From Streptomyces tauricus (GTDB lineage: Bacteria; Actinomycetota; Actinomycetes; Streptomycetales; Streptomycetaceae): a stretch of DNA of 64,000 nt. The position numbers were made by a program, and so were the translations under genes. The notes under the pieces were generated by a model. That model did no database searches and was not told where the DNA came from. It saw nothing but the letters and a program-made list of their open reading frames with translations. The DNA lies in assembly GCF_014650955.1 (NCBI RefSeq), contig NZ_BMVY01000032.1, positions 1 to 64,000 of the forward strand, given 5' to 3'. Numbering within the stretch: position 1 is the first letter of the stretch; each line of letters opens with the position of its first letter. Below are positions 1 to 8,777 of this stretch, piece after piece.

Positions 1-1
1 G

Positions 2-57
2 CCCCCGGGCCCCCGGGCCCCCGGGCCCCCGGGCCCCCGGGCCCCCGGGCCCCCGGG
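2..57. repeat. 8-bp tandem repeat (CCCCCGGG)x7
   Basis: Seven uninterrupted copies of the octamer CCCCCGGG end one base before the stop codon of the reductase gene at 59. The unit contains the palindrome CCCGGG, so either strand can fold. The array starts at the window edge, so the real copy number may be higher. It could act as a transcription end or simply be a slippage-prone satellite. Confidence 0.9.
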
Positions 58-58
58 G

Positions 59-1678
59 TCAGCCGCGTGCCGCCGGGGTGGCCTGCGCGGCCCGGTACAG
101 CGACTCGGTGTCCGTGAACTTGACGCGCGGCCTGCCCTGGGCCGCGCCCGCCGCCCGTTCCGCGCGGTCGATCGCGTGCCAGGCGTCCACGCCCAGCGTG
201 TCCGTCGTCGTGCCGACGCCGCTGCCGCCGTCGCGTATGGGCCGCGTGAGGCGACCGGCGGCGAAGTCGTTCAGGAGGGACTCGACCGTCTCGTGGGCGC
301 AGGTCTTGTTCGTCCCGATGAACCCGGTGGGCCCGCGCTTGATCCAGCCCGCGACATACACGCCGGGCGCGACCCTGCCGCCCTCATGGGGGACGGTCGC
401 GCTGTCCTCGTCGAAGGGCAGGCCGGGCACGGGCCGGGCTCGGTAGCCGACCGAGCGCAGCACGAGCCCGGTGTCCAGGGTCCCGGTCTCGCCGGTGGGC
501 CGGGCGCGTACGGTGCCGTCCTCGTCGGTGTGCAGCGCGGTGGCGGTGATCTCCAGACCTCGCACGGAGGTGTCTCCGGTGAGCCGCACCGGACTGGTCA
601 GAAAGCGCAGCACGATACGGCGGCGGCCCTCGACCGGCGTCCGGGCGGCCAGCCGCGCCAGGAGCCGGGTCTTCTCGGTGGCGGCCGGGTCCAGGCCGTC
701 CGGCCAGCCCTCGACGCGGACGTCCACGTCCTCGATGGCGGCGAGCGCGAGGAGTTCGGGCAGGGTGAACGCCGCCTGGGCGGGCCCGCGCCGGCCCAGC
801 AGGACGACTTCGCGGATCCTGCTGTCGCGCAGCGCGGCGAGCGCGCGGTCGGAGATGTCGGTACGGGCCAGCGCCTCGGGGTCGGCGGTGAGGATGCGGG
901 CCACATCGAGGGCGACGTTGCCGTTGCCGATGACGACGGCCCGCTCGGTGTCCAGGACGTGGTCGTCATGGGCGTGGTCGGGATGGCCGTTGTACCAGGC
1001 GACGAAGTCCGTCGCGGAGACACTGCCCCGCAGGTCCTCGCCCTCGATGCCGAGGCGCTTGTCGGTCGCGGCGCCGACGGCGTAGAGCACCGCGTGGTGC
1101 TCGCGCAGCAGATCCGCGTGGGTGAGGTGCGTGCCGACCTCGACGCCGAGGCGGTAGCTGAAGCCGGGCTGCGACTCGATCGTCCGGAAGAGCTGGGTGA
1201 CCTGCTTGGTGTCCTGGTGGTCCGGTGCGACGCCGACGCGCGCGAGGCCGTACGGCGTCGGGAGCCGGTCGTACACGGTGACCCGCACGCCGGGGTGGCG
1301 CAGCAACTCGTCGGCGGCGAAGAGACCCGCGGGGCCGGCGCCGACGACGGCGACGGACAACTCGCCCGCCGGGAGGGCGCGTCGCCTGGGCACGACGTAC
1401 ATGGGCGTGCGGTCGGCGTGCGGATTGTCCTTGTAGTAGGTGGCGTTCAGTTCCAGGAACGGCAACTCGGCGCCACCGAGGGCCGTATGGGGCTTGAGCG
1501 CGTCGACCGGGCAGGCGGTCGTGCAGGCGCCGCAGTCCACACAGGTGAGCGGATCGACGTACAGCATCTCGGCCGTCGCGAAGCCCGGTTCGCCCGGTGC
1601 GGGGTGGATGCAGTTGACCGGGCACGCCAGCACGCAGGAGGCGTCGGCGCAGCAGGATCGGGTGACGACGTACGGCAC
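59..1678 (-). CDS. 4Fe-4S ferredoxin / ferredoxin-NADP+ reductase fusion (FprB-like)
   Basis: A 539-residue protein with two parts. The first ~70 residues form a bacterial two-cluster ferredoxin: a Cys-rich first motif ending in ACPVNC, then a classic CVDCGACTTACP motif. From about residue 105 it is an adrenodoxin-reductase-type flavoprotein, with an FAD dinucleotide-binding motif (VVGAGPAG), an NADP-binding stretch (VIGNGNVALD) and a C-terminal GWIKRGPTG segment usual for this family. Such proteins move electrons from NADPH through FAD to iron-sulfur clusters. The GTG start at 1678 has a GGAG about 11 bases upstream. It is the last gene of a minus-strand run with a diiron oxygenase and a flavin monooxygenase, so electron supply to the oxygenase is a reasonable inference. 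Confidence 0.9.
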   Translation of the reverse strand: MPYVVTRSCCADASCVLACPVNCIHPAPGEPGFATAEMLYVDPLTCVDCGACTTACPVDALKPHTALGGAELPFLELNATYYKDNPHADRTPMYVVPRRRALPAGELSVAVVGAGPAGLFAADELLRHPGVRVTVYDRLPTPYGLARVGVAPDHQDTKQVTQLFRTIESQPGFSYRLGVEVGTHLTHADLLREHHAVLYAVGAATDKRLGIEGEDLRGSVSATDFVAWYNGHPDHAHDDHVLDTERAVVIGNGNVALDVARILTADPEALARTDISDRALAALRDSRIREVVLLGRRGPAQAAFTLPELLALAAIEDVDVRVEGWPDGLDPAATEKTRLLARLAARTPVEGRRRIVLRFLTSPVRLTGDTSVRGLEITATALHTDEDGTVRARPTGETGTLDTGLVLRSVGYRARPVPGLPFDEDSATVPHEGGRVAPGVYVAGWIKRGPTGFIGTNKTCAHETVESLLNDFAAGRLTRPIRDGGSGVGTTTDTLGVDAWHAIDRAERAAGAAQGRPRVKFTDTESLYRAAQATPAARG

Positions 1679-1727
1679 GGCGGGCTGGTCTCCGTTCGGG
1701 GAATGGCGAGGCGGAGCCGGTGACGGC

Positions 1728-2696
1728 TCAGTCGGTGTGCAGGGCGGGCTCGCCGCGGAAGCGCGCCGGGCGGCCGTCGATGCGCAGGGCCCGCCACAGC
1801 GGGCGGGACACCTTGTTCATCAGGCCGATGTCCTGGGCGAGCATCCGCACGTCGGAGAAGAGGTCGTGCAGCATCCTCCGGCCGGCCTCGGACTTCCAGA
1901 ACACGTCCTTGATCACCCAGGCCGGGATGCCGACCTGCGCGGCCGACTTCCGGTCGGGGATCATGATGACGTCGCACAGGGACCGCATGATCAGCGGGAA
2001 AAGGACGGACAGGGCGCCGCGGCGGACCTTGCCGAAGCGCGGCACGCGCAGCCGCAGGAACTCATGCGCGAAGGAGATGTGGCGGGCCTCCTCGGCGATG
2101 TGGATCTGCATGATCCGCTGCGGGAGGGGATGCACCGGCTCGCCGCTGCGCAGGGCGCCCTTCTGCAGATGGTCGATGGGCTCCTCGCCGGCCAGGATGC
2201 CGGTGAAGAACGCCTCCGGGTAGAGGGACCCGGCCAGCGGCAGGACCCGGCTGAGCTGCCGGAACCAGCGCTTGCCGCCCGCGGTGTCCACACCGGTGCG
2301 GTTCACCAGCTCCTGGAACATCTGGGTGTGGTGGGTCTCCTCGGTGATCTCGTGCGTGAGATACCTGAACTCCTCGTTCTGGTTGCCCAGTTGGTAGATG
2401 TAGTCGAGGGCTCCGCGCATGAGGAGGTTCTCGAACTGCATCCCGACCTTGGCGATGACCGCCCAGCGCCAGATGCCGATCCGGATCCGGGCTTCGAGGG
2501 GCTGCTCCTGGTACCAGGGGTGGGCACCCAGGGCGTCCGCGCTGGTGAGCACCCAGCGCGGGTCGTCGAGGTCCACGGCGAACTCGGGGTCGTCCCACTT
2601 GATGTCGGTGAAGGCGTTGAAGTTGACGTTCACGGAGCCCTCGGACAGAGTCCGCAGGCGCTCGTCGTAGAGCTTCCTGGTCAGGTTCGCGGTCAT
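1728..2696 (-). CDS. AurF-like diiron oxygenase
   Basis: A 322-residue helical protein with the ligand pattern of the AurF (p-aminobenzoate N-oxygenase) diiron family: Glu89 in FENLL, an ExxH set at EETHH (119-123), and an H-x3-E-x2-H set at His199, Glu203 and His206 (HIAEEARH). Family members use a non-haem diiron centre for N-oxygenation or related oxidations and need an external electron donor. The donor may be the ferredoxin reductase encoded 49 bp downstream. The ATG at 2696 follows a GAGGA. The substrate cannot be told from sequence. No biosynthetic gene cluster is visible here, so a lipid or housekeeping-like oxidation is as likely as a secondary-metabolite role. Confidence 0.85.
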   Translation of the reverse strand: MTANLTRKLYDERLRTLSEGSVNVNFNAFTDIKWDDPEFAVDLDDPRWVLTSADALGAHPWYQEQPLEARIRIGIWRWAVIAKVGMQFENLLMRGALDYIYQLGNQNEEFRYLTHEITEETHHTQMFQELVNRTGVDTAGGKRWFRQLSRVLPLAGSLYPEAFFTGILAGEEPIDHLQKGALRSGEPVHPLPQRIMQIHIAEEARHISFAHEFLRLRVPRFGKVRRGALSVLFPLIMRSLCDVIMIPDRKSAAQVGIPAWVIKDVFWKSEAGRRMLHDLFSDVRMLAQDIGLMNKVSRPLWRALRIDGRPARFRGEPALHTD

Positions 2697-2822
2697 CTTC
2701 GTCCTCGGTTGTCTGCTCGGCCGCCGGGGGGAGGCGGGTGCGCGGGCCGGTGCGGTGGTGCGGTGGTGCGGTCGCGGGGTTGCTTTTCCGGGCTGTTCGG
2801 GCTGGTCGTACGGGCCGGACGG

Positions 2823-4391
2823 TCAGGCGACGCGGGGCGTTTCCTGGGGGTCGGCCGCGTCGGCCGTGGTGTCCCTGGTGTCCTTGGCGGGCGGGCTCGT
2901 GGCGGACGTGCGTGCCGAGGCCGGCGTGCCCGCCTTCTCGAAGCGCAGGGGGCCGTCTTCGATGGGGGCGTCCTGGAGCATGGCGCGGTCGCGGTAGTAG
3001 TTGTTCCACAGCCGCCACGGGGCGCGGGTGCCCTGGCGTGGCATGACCTGGTCGGCCCGGGTGATGTAGCCGGAGGTCAGCGCCTCGCCCATGACGGAGG
3101 CCGCCGAGCGGTCGCTGTCGGACGCCAGTGGGGTGGCGACGTCATGTCCGTGGCGCCGCATGTACGCGATGAGCCGGGCGGTGTAGTCGGCCGCCAGATC
3201 CGCCTTCAGGGTCCAGGAGGCGTTGGTGTAGCCGATGACGAGGGACAGGTTGGGCACGCCCTCCAGCAGGACCGCCTTGTAGAGGACGCGGTTCCTGATG
3301 TCCACCGGGCGGCCGTCGACGGTCAGCGCCATACCGCCCAGGAGGCGGACGTTCAGGCCCGTGGCGGTGACGACGATGTCGGCCTTCAGCTCCTCGCCCG
3401 ACTTGAGGCGGATGCCGTCGGCGGTGAAGGTGTCGATGTGATCGGTGGCGATCGACGCCTTCTTGCCCTTGAGCACCTTGAACAGGTCGCCGCCGGGCAC
3501 GATGCACAGCCGCTGGTCCCAGGGCTTGTAGTGCGGGCTGAAGTGGCGCATGTCCACGTCCTTGCCGGCCCGGGCCCGTACGAGGCCGAGGAGTATCCGG
3601 CGGGCGAGGCGCGGGTACTTGCGGCAGAAGAGGTAACTCCCGCGCTGCAAGGCGATGTTGCGGGTACGGGCGATCCTGTGCGTCAGCCGGGCCGGGGCGC
3701 GCAGCAGCTGCAGGACGCGGGTGAGCGGGTCGATCTCGGGCAGCCCGAGGATGTAGGTGGGGGAGCGCTGCAGCATGGTGACGTGCGCGGCCTTGTCGGC
3801 CATCGCGGGCAGCAGGGTGATGGCGGTGGCACCCGAGCCGATGACGACCACGCGCCGCCCGGTGTGGTCGAGGTCCTCGGGCCACTGCTGCGGATGGACC
3901 AGCGTGCCCCGGAAGTCCGCCTCACCGGGAAACCGCGGGCGGTAAGGGGTGTCGTAGTCGTAGTACCCGGTCGATCCGATGACGTGGCCGGCGCTGTACG
4001 ACTCGCGTGCGCCGCTGCTCTCGTCCTCGACCTCGACGGTCCACCGGCCGGTGGCGTGCGAGAAGTCCGCGCTGATCGCCCGGCGGCCGAAGCGGATGCG
4101 CTCCAGTACGCCGTCCTCGGCCGCGGTGTCCTCTACGTACCGCCGGATCTGCGCGCCGTCGGCGAGGATGCGCGCGTCGTGCCAGGGGCGGAACCCGAAT
4201 CCGAAGGTGTGCATGTCGGAGTCGGAGCGGACGCCGGGGTACCGGAAGAGGTCCCAGGTGCCGCCGACGCGGGCCCGGCGTTCGAGTACGACGAGCGAGG
4301 CGCCGGGGATGGCACGCAGGACGTGGCAGGCGGCACTGACGCCGGAGATTCCGGCGCCGATGACCAGGACGTCGACGTGCTGCTGCTCCAT
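2823..4391 (-). CDS. Flavin-containing / Baeyer-Villiger-type monooxygenase
   Basis: A 522-residue class B flavoprotein monooxygenase. It has an FAD-binding GAGISG at residues 12-17, the Baeyer-Villiger fingerprint F-x-G-x3-H-x3-W-P at 160-171 (exact match), and a second dinucleotide motif GSGATA at 185-190 for NADPH. Such enzymes insert oxygen next to ketones or oxidise S/N atoms; EthA of mycobacteria is a known relative. The C-terminal ~40 residues are Ala/Thr/Pro/Asp-rich and look disordered. The ATG at 4391 has GAGGAA 8 bp upstream. It is first in the operon-like run with the AurF-like oxygenase (126-bp gap) and the reductase. Substrate unknown. Confidence 0.88.
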   Translation of the reverse strand: MEQQHVDVLVIGAGISGVSAACHVLRAIPGASLVVLERRARVGGTWDLFRYPGVRSDSDMHTFGFGFRPWHDARILADGAQIRRYVEDTAAEDGVLERIRFGRRAISADFSHATGRWTVEVEDESSGARESYSAGHVIGSTGYYDYDTPYRPRFPGEADFRGTLVHPQQWPEDLDHTGRRVVVIGSGATAITLLPAMADKAAHVTMLQRSPTYILGLPEIDPLTRVLQLLRAPARLTHRIARTRNIALQRGSYLFCRKYPRLARRILLGLVRARAGKDVDMRHFSPHYKPWDQRLCIVPGGDLFKVLKGKKASIATDHIDTFTADGIRLKSGEELKADIVVTATGLNVRLLGGMALTVDGRPVDIRNRVLYKAVLLEGVPNLSLVIGYTNASWTLKADLAADYTARLIAYMRRHGHDVATPLASDSDRSAASVMGEALTSGYITRADQVMPRQGTRAPWRLWNNYYRDRAMLQDAPIEDGPLRFEKAGTPASARTSATSPPAKDTRDTTADAADPQETPRVA

Positions 4392-4773
4392 CGCGAAGGT
4401 TCCTCACTGACGACTGACGGTTGCTCAGAACGGGTTCGACTTCAGCGCGCTACCCGCAATTTACCTGCGACACCATGTTTCAGATACCCCCGGTAACGTG
4501 TCGTAAGTCACATCAGGGTCCCCTTTGAGGGCATGGGCTGCGCCGACCGTGCCCCGCCGGCGGCGCGGGTAACTGCGCACCCGGCCATGACGCACCCGCA
4601 CCCGAAAAGACACCTCGCTCATGGGGCTCACGCCGCGCAGCGCCCCCTCTTTGTCCACTGAGTGGAAAAAGTCGTAGGTAATTCCTGCGCAACTTCTTCC
4701 CACCTCCGGCAGCCACTGCTACGTTCCCCTCGAAAGACAACAACGGCGGTGCCGATGAGGCGGGGAGGGGCTC
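4392..4773. other. Divergent intergenic region between monooxygenase and ROK regulator
   Basis: No convincing gene in 382 bp. It separates divergent genes, so it should carry promoters for the minus-strand redox operon and for the plus-strand ROK gene. Short ORFs crossing it are G+C-rich shadows. It contains the palindrome listed at 4654 and, further from the ROK gene, CGACAC/GTGTCG arms near 4470-4505. Confidence 0.6.
4654..4666. promoter_or_regulatory. Palindrome TCCACT-G-AGTGGA, candidate operator
   Basis: Six-base perfect inverted arms around a single central base, about 108 bp upstream of the ROK start and just before an A-run unusual for this DNA. Size and place suit a dimeric repressor, perhaps the ROK protein acting on its own gene. 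No second copy was noticed in front of the ABC transporter genes. Role inferred from position only. Confidence 0.4.
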
Positions 4774-5964
4774 GTGAGACGTATGACAGCGCGACCCGGG
4801 AACGCCCACCAGGCGCGCCTGCTCAGACTGCTGCGTGACGGCGGCCCCAACTCACGGGCGCAGCTGGGAGACCAGGTCGATCTCTCCCGGTCGAAACTGG
4901 CCGTGGAGGTCGAACGGCTCCTGGAGACCGGCCTCGTGGTGGCCGACGGACTCGCCGCCTCCCGCGGCGGCCGCAGGTCCCACAACATCCGGCTCGCCCC
5001 GGCACTGCGCTTCCTGGGCGTCGACATCGGGGCCACCTCGATAGACGTGGCCGTCACCAACGCGGAGCTGGAGGTGCTGGGACACATCAACCAGCCCATG
5101 GACGTACGCGAGGGCCCGGTCGCGGTCTTCGAGCAGGTCCTGTCCATGGCAGCGAAGTTGAAGGCATCGGGACTCGCCGAGGGGTTCGACGGCGCAGGCA
5201 TCGGGGTACCCGGTCCTGTTCGCTTCCCCGAGGGTGTCCCGGTCGCCCCGCCGATCATGCCGGGCTGGGACGGATTCCCCGTCCGCGAGGCGCTGAGCCA
5301 GGACCTCGGCTGCCCCGTCATGGTCGACAACGACGTGAACCTGATGGCGATGGGGGAGCAGCACGCGGGCGTGGCCCGCTCCGTGGGCGACTTCCTCTGC
5401 GTCAAGATCGGTACCGGTATCGGCTGCGGGATCGTCGTAGGCGGTGAGGTCTACCGCGGTACGACGGGCAGCGCGGGCGACATCGGCCACATCCAGGCCG
5501 TGCCGGACGGCCGCCCGTGCGCGTGCGGCAACCGGGGCTGCCTGGAAGCCCACTTCAGCGGCGCGGCCCTGGCCCGCGACGCCACGGACGCCGCCCACCA
5601 GGGGCTGTCCCAGGAACTCGCGGCACGACTGGAGGCGGCGGGCGCCCTGAGCGCCATCGACGTCGCCGCCGCCGCTGCCGCGGGGGACGCCACCGCACTC
5701 GATCTGATCCGCGAGGGCGGTACCCGCACCGGCCAGGTCATCGCCGGACTCGTCAGCTTCTTCAACCCGGGCCTGGTGGTCATCGGCGGTGGAGTGACCG
5801 GCCTCGGCCACACCCTGCTCGCCGCGATCCGCACCCAGGTCTACCGCCAGTCACTGCCTCTCGCGACCGGCAACCTACCCATCGTCCTGGGGGAGTTGGG
5901 CCCCACCGCCGGAGTCATCGGCGCGGCCCGCCTCATCAGCGACCACCTGTTCTCACCCGCGTAA
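4774..5964 (+). CDS. ROK-family transcriptional regulator
   Basis: A 396-residue protein of NagC/Mlc/XylR type. The N-terminal ~65 residues form a winged helix-turn-helix (starts HQARLLRLL). A ROK sugar-kinase-like domain follows from about residue 80, with the phosphate-binding DIGAT motif, a GTGIGCG loop, and the zinc-binding signature GHI...CACGNRGCLE near 245-265. ROK regulators bind a sugar or sugar phosphate and repress uptake/catabolic genes. It sits directly upstream of a sugar ABC importer on the same strand, so local control is likely. The GTG at 4774 is preceded by GGGGAGGGG; an ATG at 4783 in the same frame is an alternative. The gap to the next gene is 130 bp. Confidence 0.92.
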   Translation: MRRMTARPGNAHQARLLRLLRDGGPNSRAQLGDQVDLSRSKLAVEVERLLETGLVVADGLAASRGGRRSHNIRLAPALRFLGVDIGATSIDVAVTNAELEVLGHINQPMDVREGPVAVFEQVLSMAAKLKASGLAEGFDGAGIGVPGPVRFPEGVPVAPPIMPGWDGFPVREALSQDLGCPVMVDNDVNLMAMGEQHAGVARSVGDFLCVKIGTGIGCGIVVGGEVYRGTTGSAGDIGHIQAVPDGRPCACGNRGCLEAHFSGAALARDATDAAHQGLSQELAARLEAAGALSAIDVAAAAAAGDATALDLIREGGTRTGQVIAGLVSFFNPGLVVIGGGVTGLGHTLLAAIRTQVYRQSLPLATGNLPIVLGELGPTAGVIGAARLISDHLFSPA

Positions 5965-6094
5965 CACCCGCTTCCGCAGCCGCACACACGCCACTTCTCC
6001 CTGAGCCGACCCTTCCCGAGCCGCCACCACCCGGCCTCGCCCTGCCTCACTCCGCCCTGCCCTGAAACCGGCCCACATGCCGAGGGGAACCGTC

Positions 6095-7612
6095 ATGGCA
6101 CCAGAACCACCCCTTCTCACGATGTCCGGCATCACCAAGTCGTTCCCCGGTGTCCGGGCCCTCGACGGCGTCGACCTCGACGTCCTGACCGGTGAAGTGC
6201 ACTGCCTGCTCGGCCAGAACGGCGCCGGGAAGTCCACGCTCATCAAGGTCCTGGCCGGCGCCCACCAGCCGGACGACGGCACGATCGGCTGGCGCGGGGA
6301 GCAGGTCACCCTGCGCTCGCCCATCGCCGCCATGCGCCTGGGCATCGCCACCATCTACCAGGAACTCGACCTGGTGGAGGGACTGTCGGTGGCCGAGAAC
6401 GTCTACCTCGGCCATGAACCGACCTCGGCCGGTTTCGTCGTGCGCGGCAAGGACGCCCGAGCGTCAACGGCCGCGCTGCTCAAGCGACTCGGCCATCCGG
6501 AGATCGATCCGGCGCGACTCGTCGGTGAGCTGTCCGCCGCCCATCAGCAGATCGTCTCCATGGCCCGGGCTCTCTCCCACGACGTGCGCCTCATCGTCAT
6601 GGACGAACCGTCCGCGGCCCTGGACCCGGACGAGGTCGACAACCTCTTCCGCATCGTCGGGGACCTCACCGCGGACGGCGTCGCCGTCGTCTACATCTCC
6701 CACCGACTTGAGGAGATCCGCCGCATCGGCGACCGGGTCACCGTCCTCAAGGACGGCCGGGCGGTGGCCGGCGGACTGCCCGCGAAGTCGACGCCGACCA
6801 GCGAGGTCGTCGCGCTGATGACCGGCCGGAACGTCGAGTACGTCTTCCCGCCGCGACCCACGCACCAGGACCTGCCGGAACCGGTCCTGGAGGTCCAAGG
6901 GCTGTCGCGAGACGGCGAGTTCGAATCCCTCGACCTCACTCTGCGCCCCGGCGAGATCGTCGGACTCGCGGGACTCGTCGGCTCCGGCCGCTCCGAGATC
7001 CTGGAGACCATCTACGGCGCCCGTAAACCCAGTACCGGACAAGTGCTTGTCGGCGGGAAGCAGTTGAAGGCGGGCAGTGTCCGGGCCGCCGTCGCCGCCG
7101 GCCTCGGTCTCGCTCCCGAGGAGCGCAAGGCGCAGGCCCTGCTCCTGCTGGAGTCCGTCACCAGAAACGTTTCGGTGTCCTCCATGTCCCGCTTCTCCTA
7201 CGGGGGTTGGCTGGACCGGACCGCCGAACGGGACGCGGCGCGCAAGGCGACCCGCGAACTGTCGCTGCGCCCCGACAACCCCTCCGCCCTCATCCGCACG
7301 CTCTCCGGCGGCAACCAGCAGAAGGCGGTCCTCGCCCGCTGGCTGCTGCGCGGCTGCCGGGTCCTGCTGCTCGACGAACCCACCCGCGGCGTCGACGTCG
7401 GCGCCCGCGCCGAGCTGTACGCCGTCATCCGCCGCCTCGCCGACGAAGGCCTGGCCGTGCTCATGGTCTCCAGTGAAGTACCCGAGGTCCTGGGCCTCGC
7501 CGACCGCGTCCTGGTGCTCCGAGAGGGCCGGGTCGTCCACCGGGCGCCCGCCCAGGAGCTCGACGAACACCGCGTACTCGACCTCGTCATGGAAGGAAGC
7601 CCGGCGTCATGA
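6095..7612 (+). CDS. Sugar ABC transporter ATP-binding protein (RbsA/MglA type)
   Basis: About 505 residues, with two ABC domains in tandem as in RbsA, MglA and XylG. The first half has Walker A GQNGAGKST, a degenerate signature-region stretch (LSAAHQQI) and Walker B LIVMDEPSAAL. The second half has a weak Walker A-like segment (GLVGSGRSE), signature LSGGNQQK and Walker B VLLLDEPTRG. This is the usual pattern for monosaccharide importers. The ATG at 6095 is chosen because GAGGGGA lies 6 bp upstream; an in-frame ATG at 6077 would add six residues and has no such site. It overlaps the permease start by 4 bp (ATGA). Substrate unknown; a pentose, inositol-like or other small sugar is expected. 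Confidence 0.93.
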   Translation: MAPEPPLLTMSGITKSFPGVRALDGVDLDVLTGEVHCLLGQNGAGKSTLIKVLAGAHQPDDGTIGWRGEQVTLRSPIAAMRLGIATIYQELDLVEGLSVAENVYLGHEPTSAGFVVRGKDARASTAALLKRLGHPEIDPARLVGELSAAHQQIVSMARALSHDVRLIVMDEPSAALDPDEVDNLFRIVGDLTADGVAVVYISHRLEEIRRIGDRVTVLKDGRAVAGGLPAKSTPTSEVVALMTGRNVEYVFPPRPTHQDLPEPVLEVQGLSRDGEFESLDLTLRPGEIVGLAGLVGSGRSEILETIYGARKPSTGQVLVGGKQLKAGSVRAAVAAGLGLAPEERKAQALLLLESVTRNVSVSSMSRFSYGGWLDRTAERDAARKATRELSLRPDNPSALIRTLSGGNQQKAVLARWLLRGCRVLLLDEPTRGVDVGARAELYAVIRRLADEGLAVLMVSSEVPEVLGLADRVLVLREGRVVHRAPAQELDEHRVLDLVMEGSPAS

Positions 7613-8628
7613 CGCAGCCCGTGTCCCCGCCCCGGGACGACACCCCGAAGCTGTCATCGAAGGCGGAACCCGCTCCGTGGCGGGCGGTCGTGGCCCGCGC
7701 CGACGTCCGCACCCTGTCACTGCTCGGTGTGCTCGCCGTCCTGATCCTCATCGGAGGCATCACCAAGCCCGACGAGTTCCTCGACACCCGCAACCTCCAA
7801 CTCGTCCTCACCCAGGCCTCGGTGATCGGTGTCGTCACCGTCGGGATGACCTTCGTCATCATCTCCGGCGGCATCGATCTGTCCGTCGGCGCGATCGTGG
7901 CCCTCGCCTCCGTGTGGGCCACCACCGTCGCCACCCAGGACTACGGCTTCGTGGGGGTCCTCTTCACGGCGGTGCTCGTCGGGGTCGGCTGCGGTCTGGT
8001 GAACGGGGTGCTGATCGCGTACGGCGCCATGGTCCCGTTCATCGCGACCCTCGCCATGCTCGCCTCGGCCCGCGGCCTCGCCCTGCAGATCACCGACGGC
8101 AACACGCAGGTCGTCACCATCGACGGCATCCTCGACCTCGGCGAGCGGGACTCCTACATCCTCGGTGTCCCGCCCCTGGTCCTGATGTTCGCGGTCGTGA
8201 CGATCATCGGCTGGCTCGTGCTCAACCGCACCACCTTCGGCCGGCGCACGGTCGCCGTCGGCGGCAACGCGGAGGCCACCCGGCTCGCCGGTATCGACGT
8301 ACGCCGCCAGCGCCTGTACCTCTACCTGCTCTCCGGACTGTGCTGCGGCATCGCGGCCTTCATGCTGATCATCCTGTCCGGGTCGGGCCAGAACACCAAC
8401 GGCAACCTGTACGAGCTGGACGCGATCGCCGCGGCCATCATCGGCGGCACCCTGCTCAGCGGGGGGCGCGGCACCATCGTCGGCTCGGTGCTCGGGGTGC
8501 TGATCTTCACCACGATCACCAACATCTTCGCTCTCAACAACCTGCAGAGCGACGTCCAGCAGATCGCCAAGGGCGCGATCATCGTCGCCGCCGTGCTCGT
8601 CCAGCGCCGCACGGCGAACACCACGTAG
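7609..8628 (+). CDS. Sugar ABC transporter permease (RbsC type)
   Basis: A 339-residue membrane protein with some 8-10 hydrophobic segments and the RbsC-family hallmarks: VIISGGIDLSVGA near residues 84-96, a central GG-x-NAEATRLAGI segment, and a C-terminal AAAIIGGTLLSGG loop that contacts the ATPase. It makes the membrane channel with the RbsA-like ATPase upstream, whose stop it overlaps by 4 bp. An N-terminal ~35-residue soluble tail precedes the first membrane helix. The 3' end lies in a short imperfect duplication (see repeat at 8614). Confidence 0.93.
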   Translation: MTQPVSPPRDDTPKLSSKAEPAPWRAVVARADVRTLSLLGVLAVLILIGGITKPDEFLDTRNLQLVLTQASVIGVVTVGMTFVIISGGIDLSVGAIVALASVWATTVATQDYGFVGVLFTAVLVGVGCGLVNGVLIAYGAMVPFIATLAMLASARGLALQITDGNTQVVTIDGILDLGERDSYILGVPPLVLMFAVVTIIGWLVLNRTTFGRRTVAVGGNAEATRLAGIDVRRQRLYLYLLSGLCCGIAAFMLIILSGSGQNTNGNLYELDAIAAAIIGGTLLSGGRGTIVGSVLGVLIFTTITNIFALNNLQSDVQQIAKGAIIVAAVLVQRRTANTT

Positions 8629-8735
8629 AGCCGTATGCGGAACACCCCGCAGAGCCGCATGTGAAGCAGTACACGCAGCAGTACACCAAGCAGCACACGC
8701 AGCAGTACGTGAAGCACCCCGCACAGCACCGCCCT
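8614..8735 (+). repeat. Imperfect duplications at the permease stop and a CAGCAGTACAC-type array
   Basis: A ~23-base segment spanning the permease stop (GCGAACACCACGTAGAGCC...) is followed at once by a diverged copy (GCGGAACACCCCGCAGAGCC...) in which the stop is gone. Next come repeats built on AGCAGTACAC/AGCAGCACAC with GTGAAGCA. The frame is open into the binding-protein gene and would encode Gln/Tyr/Lys/His-rich repeats, but no start with a good ribosome site precedes them. Probably a noncoding spacer grown by slippage or duplication. Confidence 0.6.
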
Positions 8736-8777
8736 GCACGACCCGAGGGACTCGCCTTGAGGAAAGGGACCACCGCC

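Noticed and set aside
176..1723. Long plus-strand frame opposite the ferredoxin reductase gene
   Set aside because: Gly/Arg/Val-rich antisense shadow typical of high-G+C DNA; the minus strand has clear ferredoxin and reductase motifs.
1440..4496. 1018-codon plus-strand frame opposite the AurF-like and monooxygenase genes
   Set aside because: No domain motifs; it runs antisense through two well-supported genes and their spacer.
7077..8777. Frame in phase with the binding protein extending 567 codons upstream
   Set aside because: It crosses the ATPase and permease genes out of frame; the binding protein has its own ribosome site and signal peptide at 8778.
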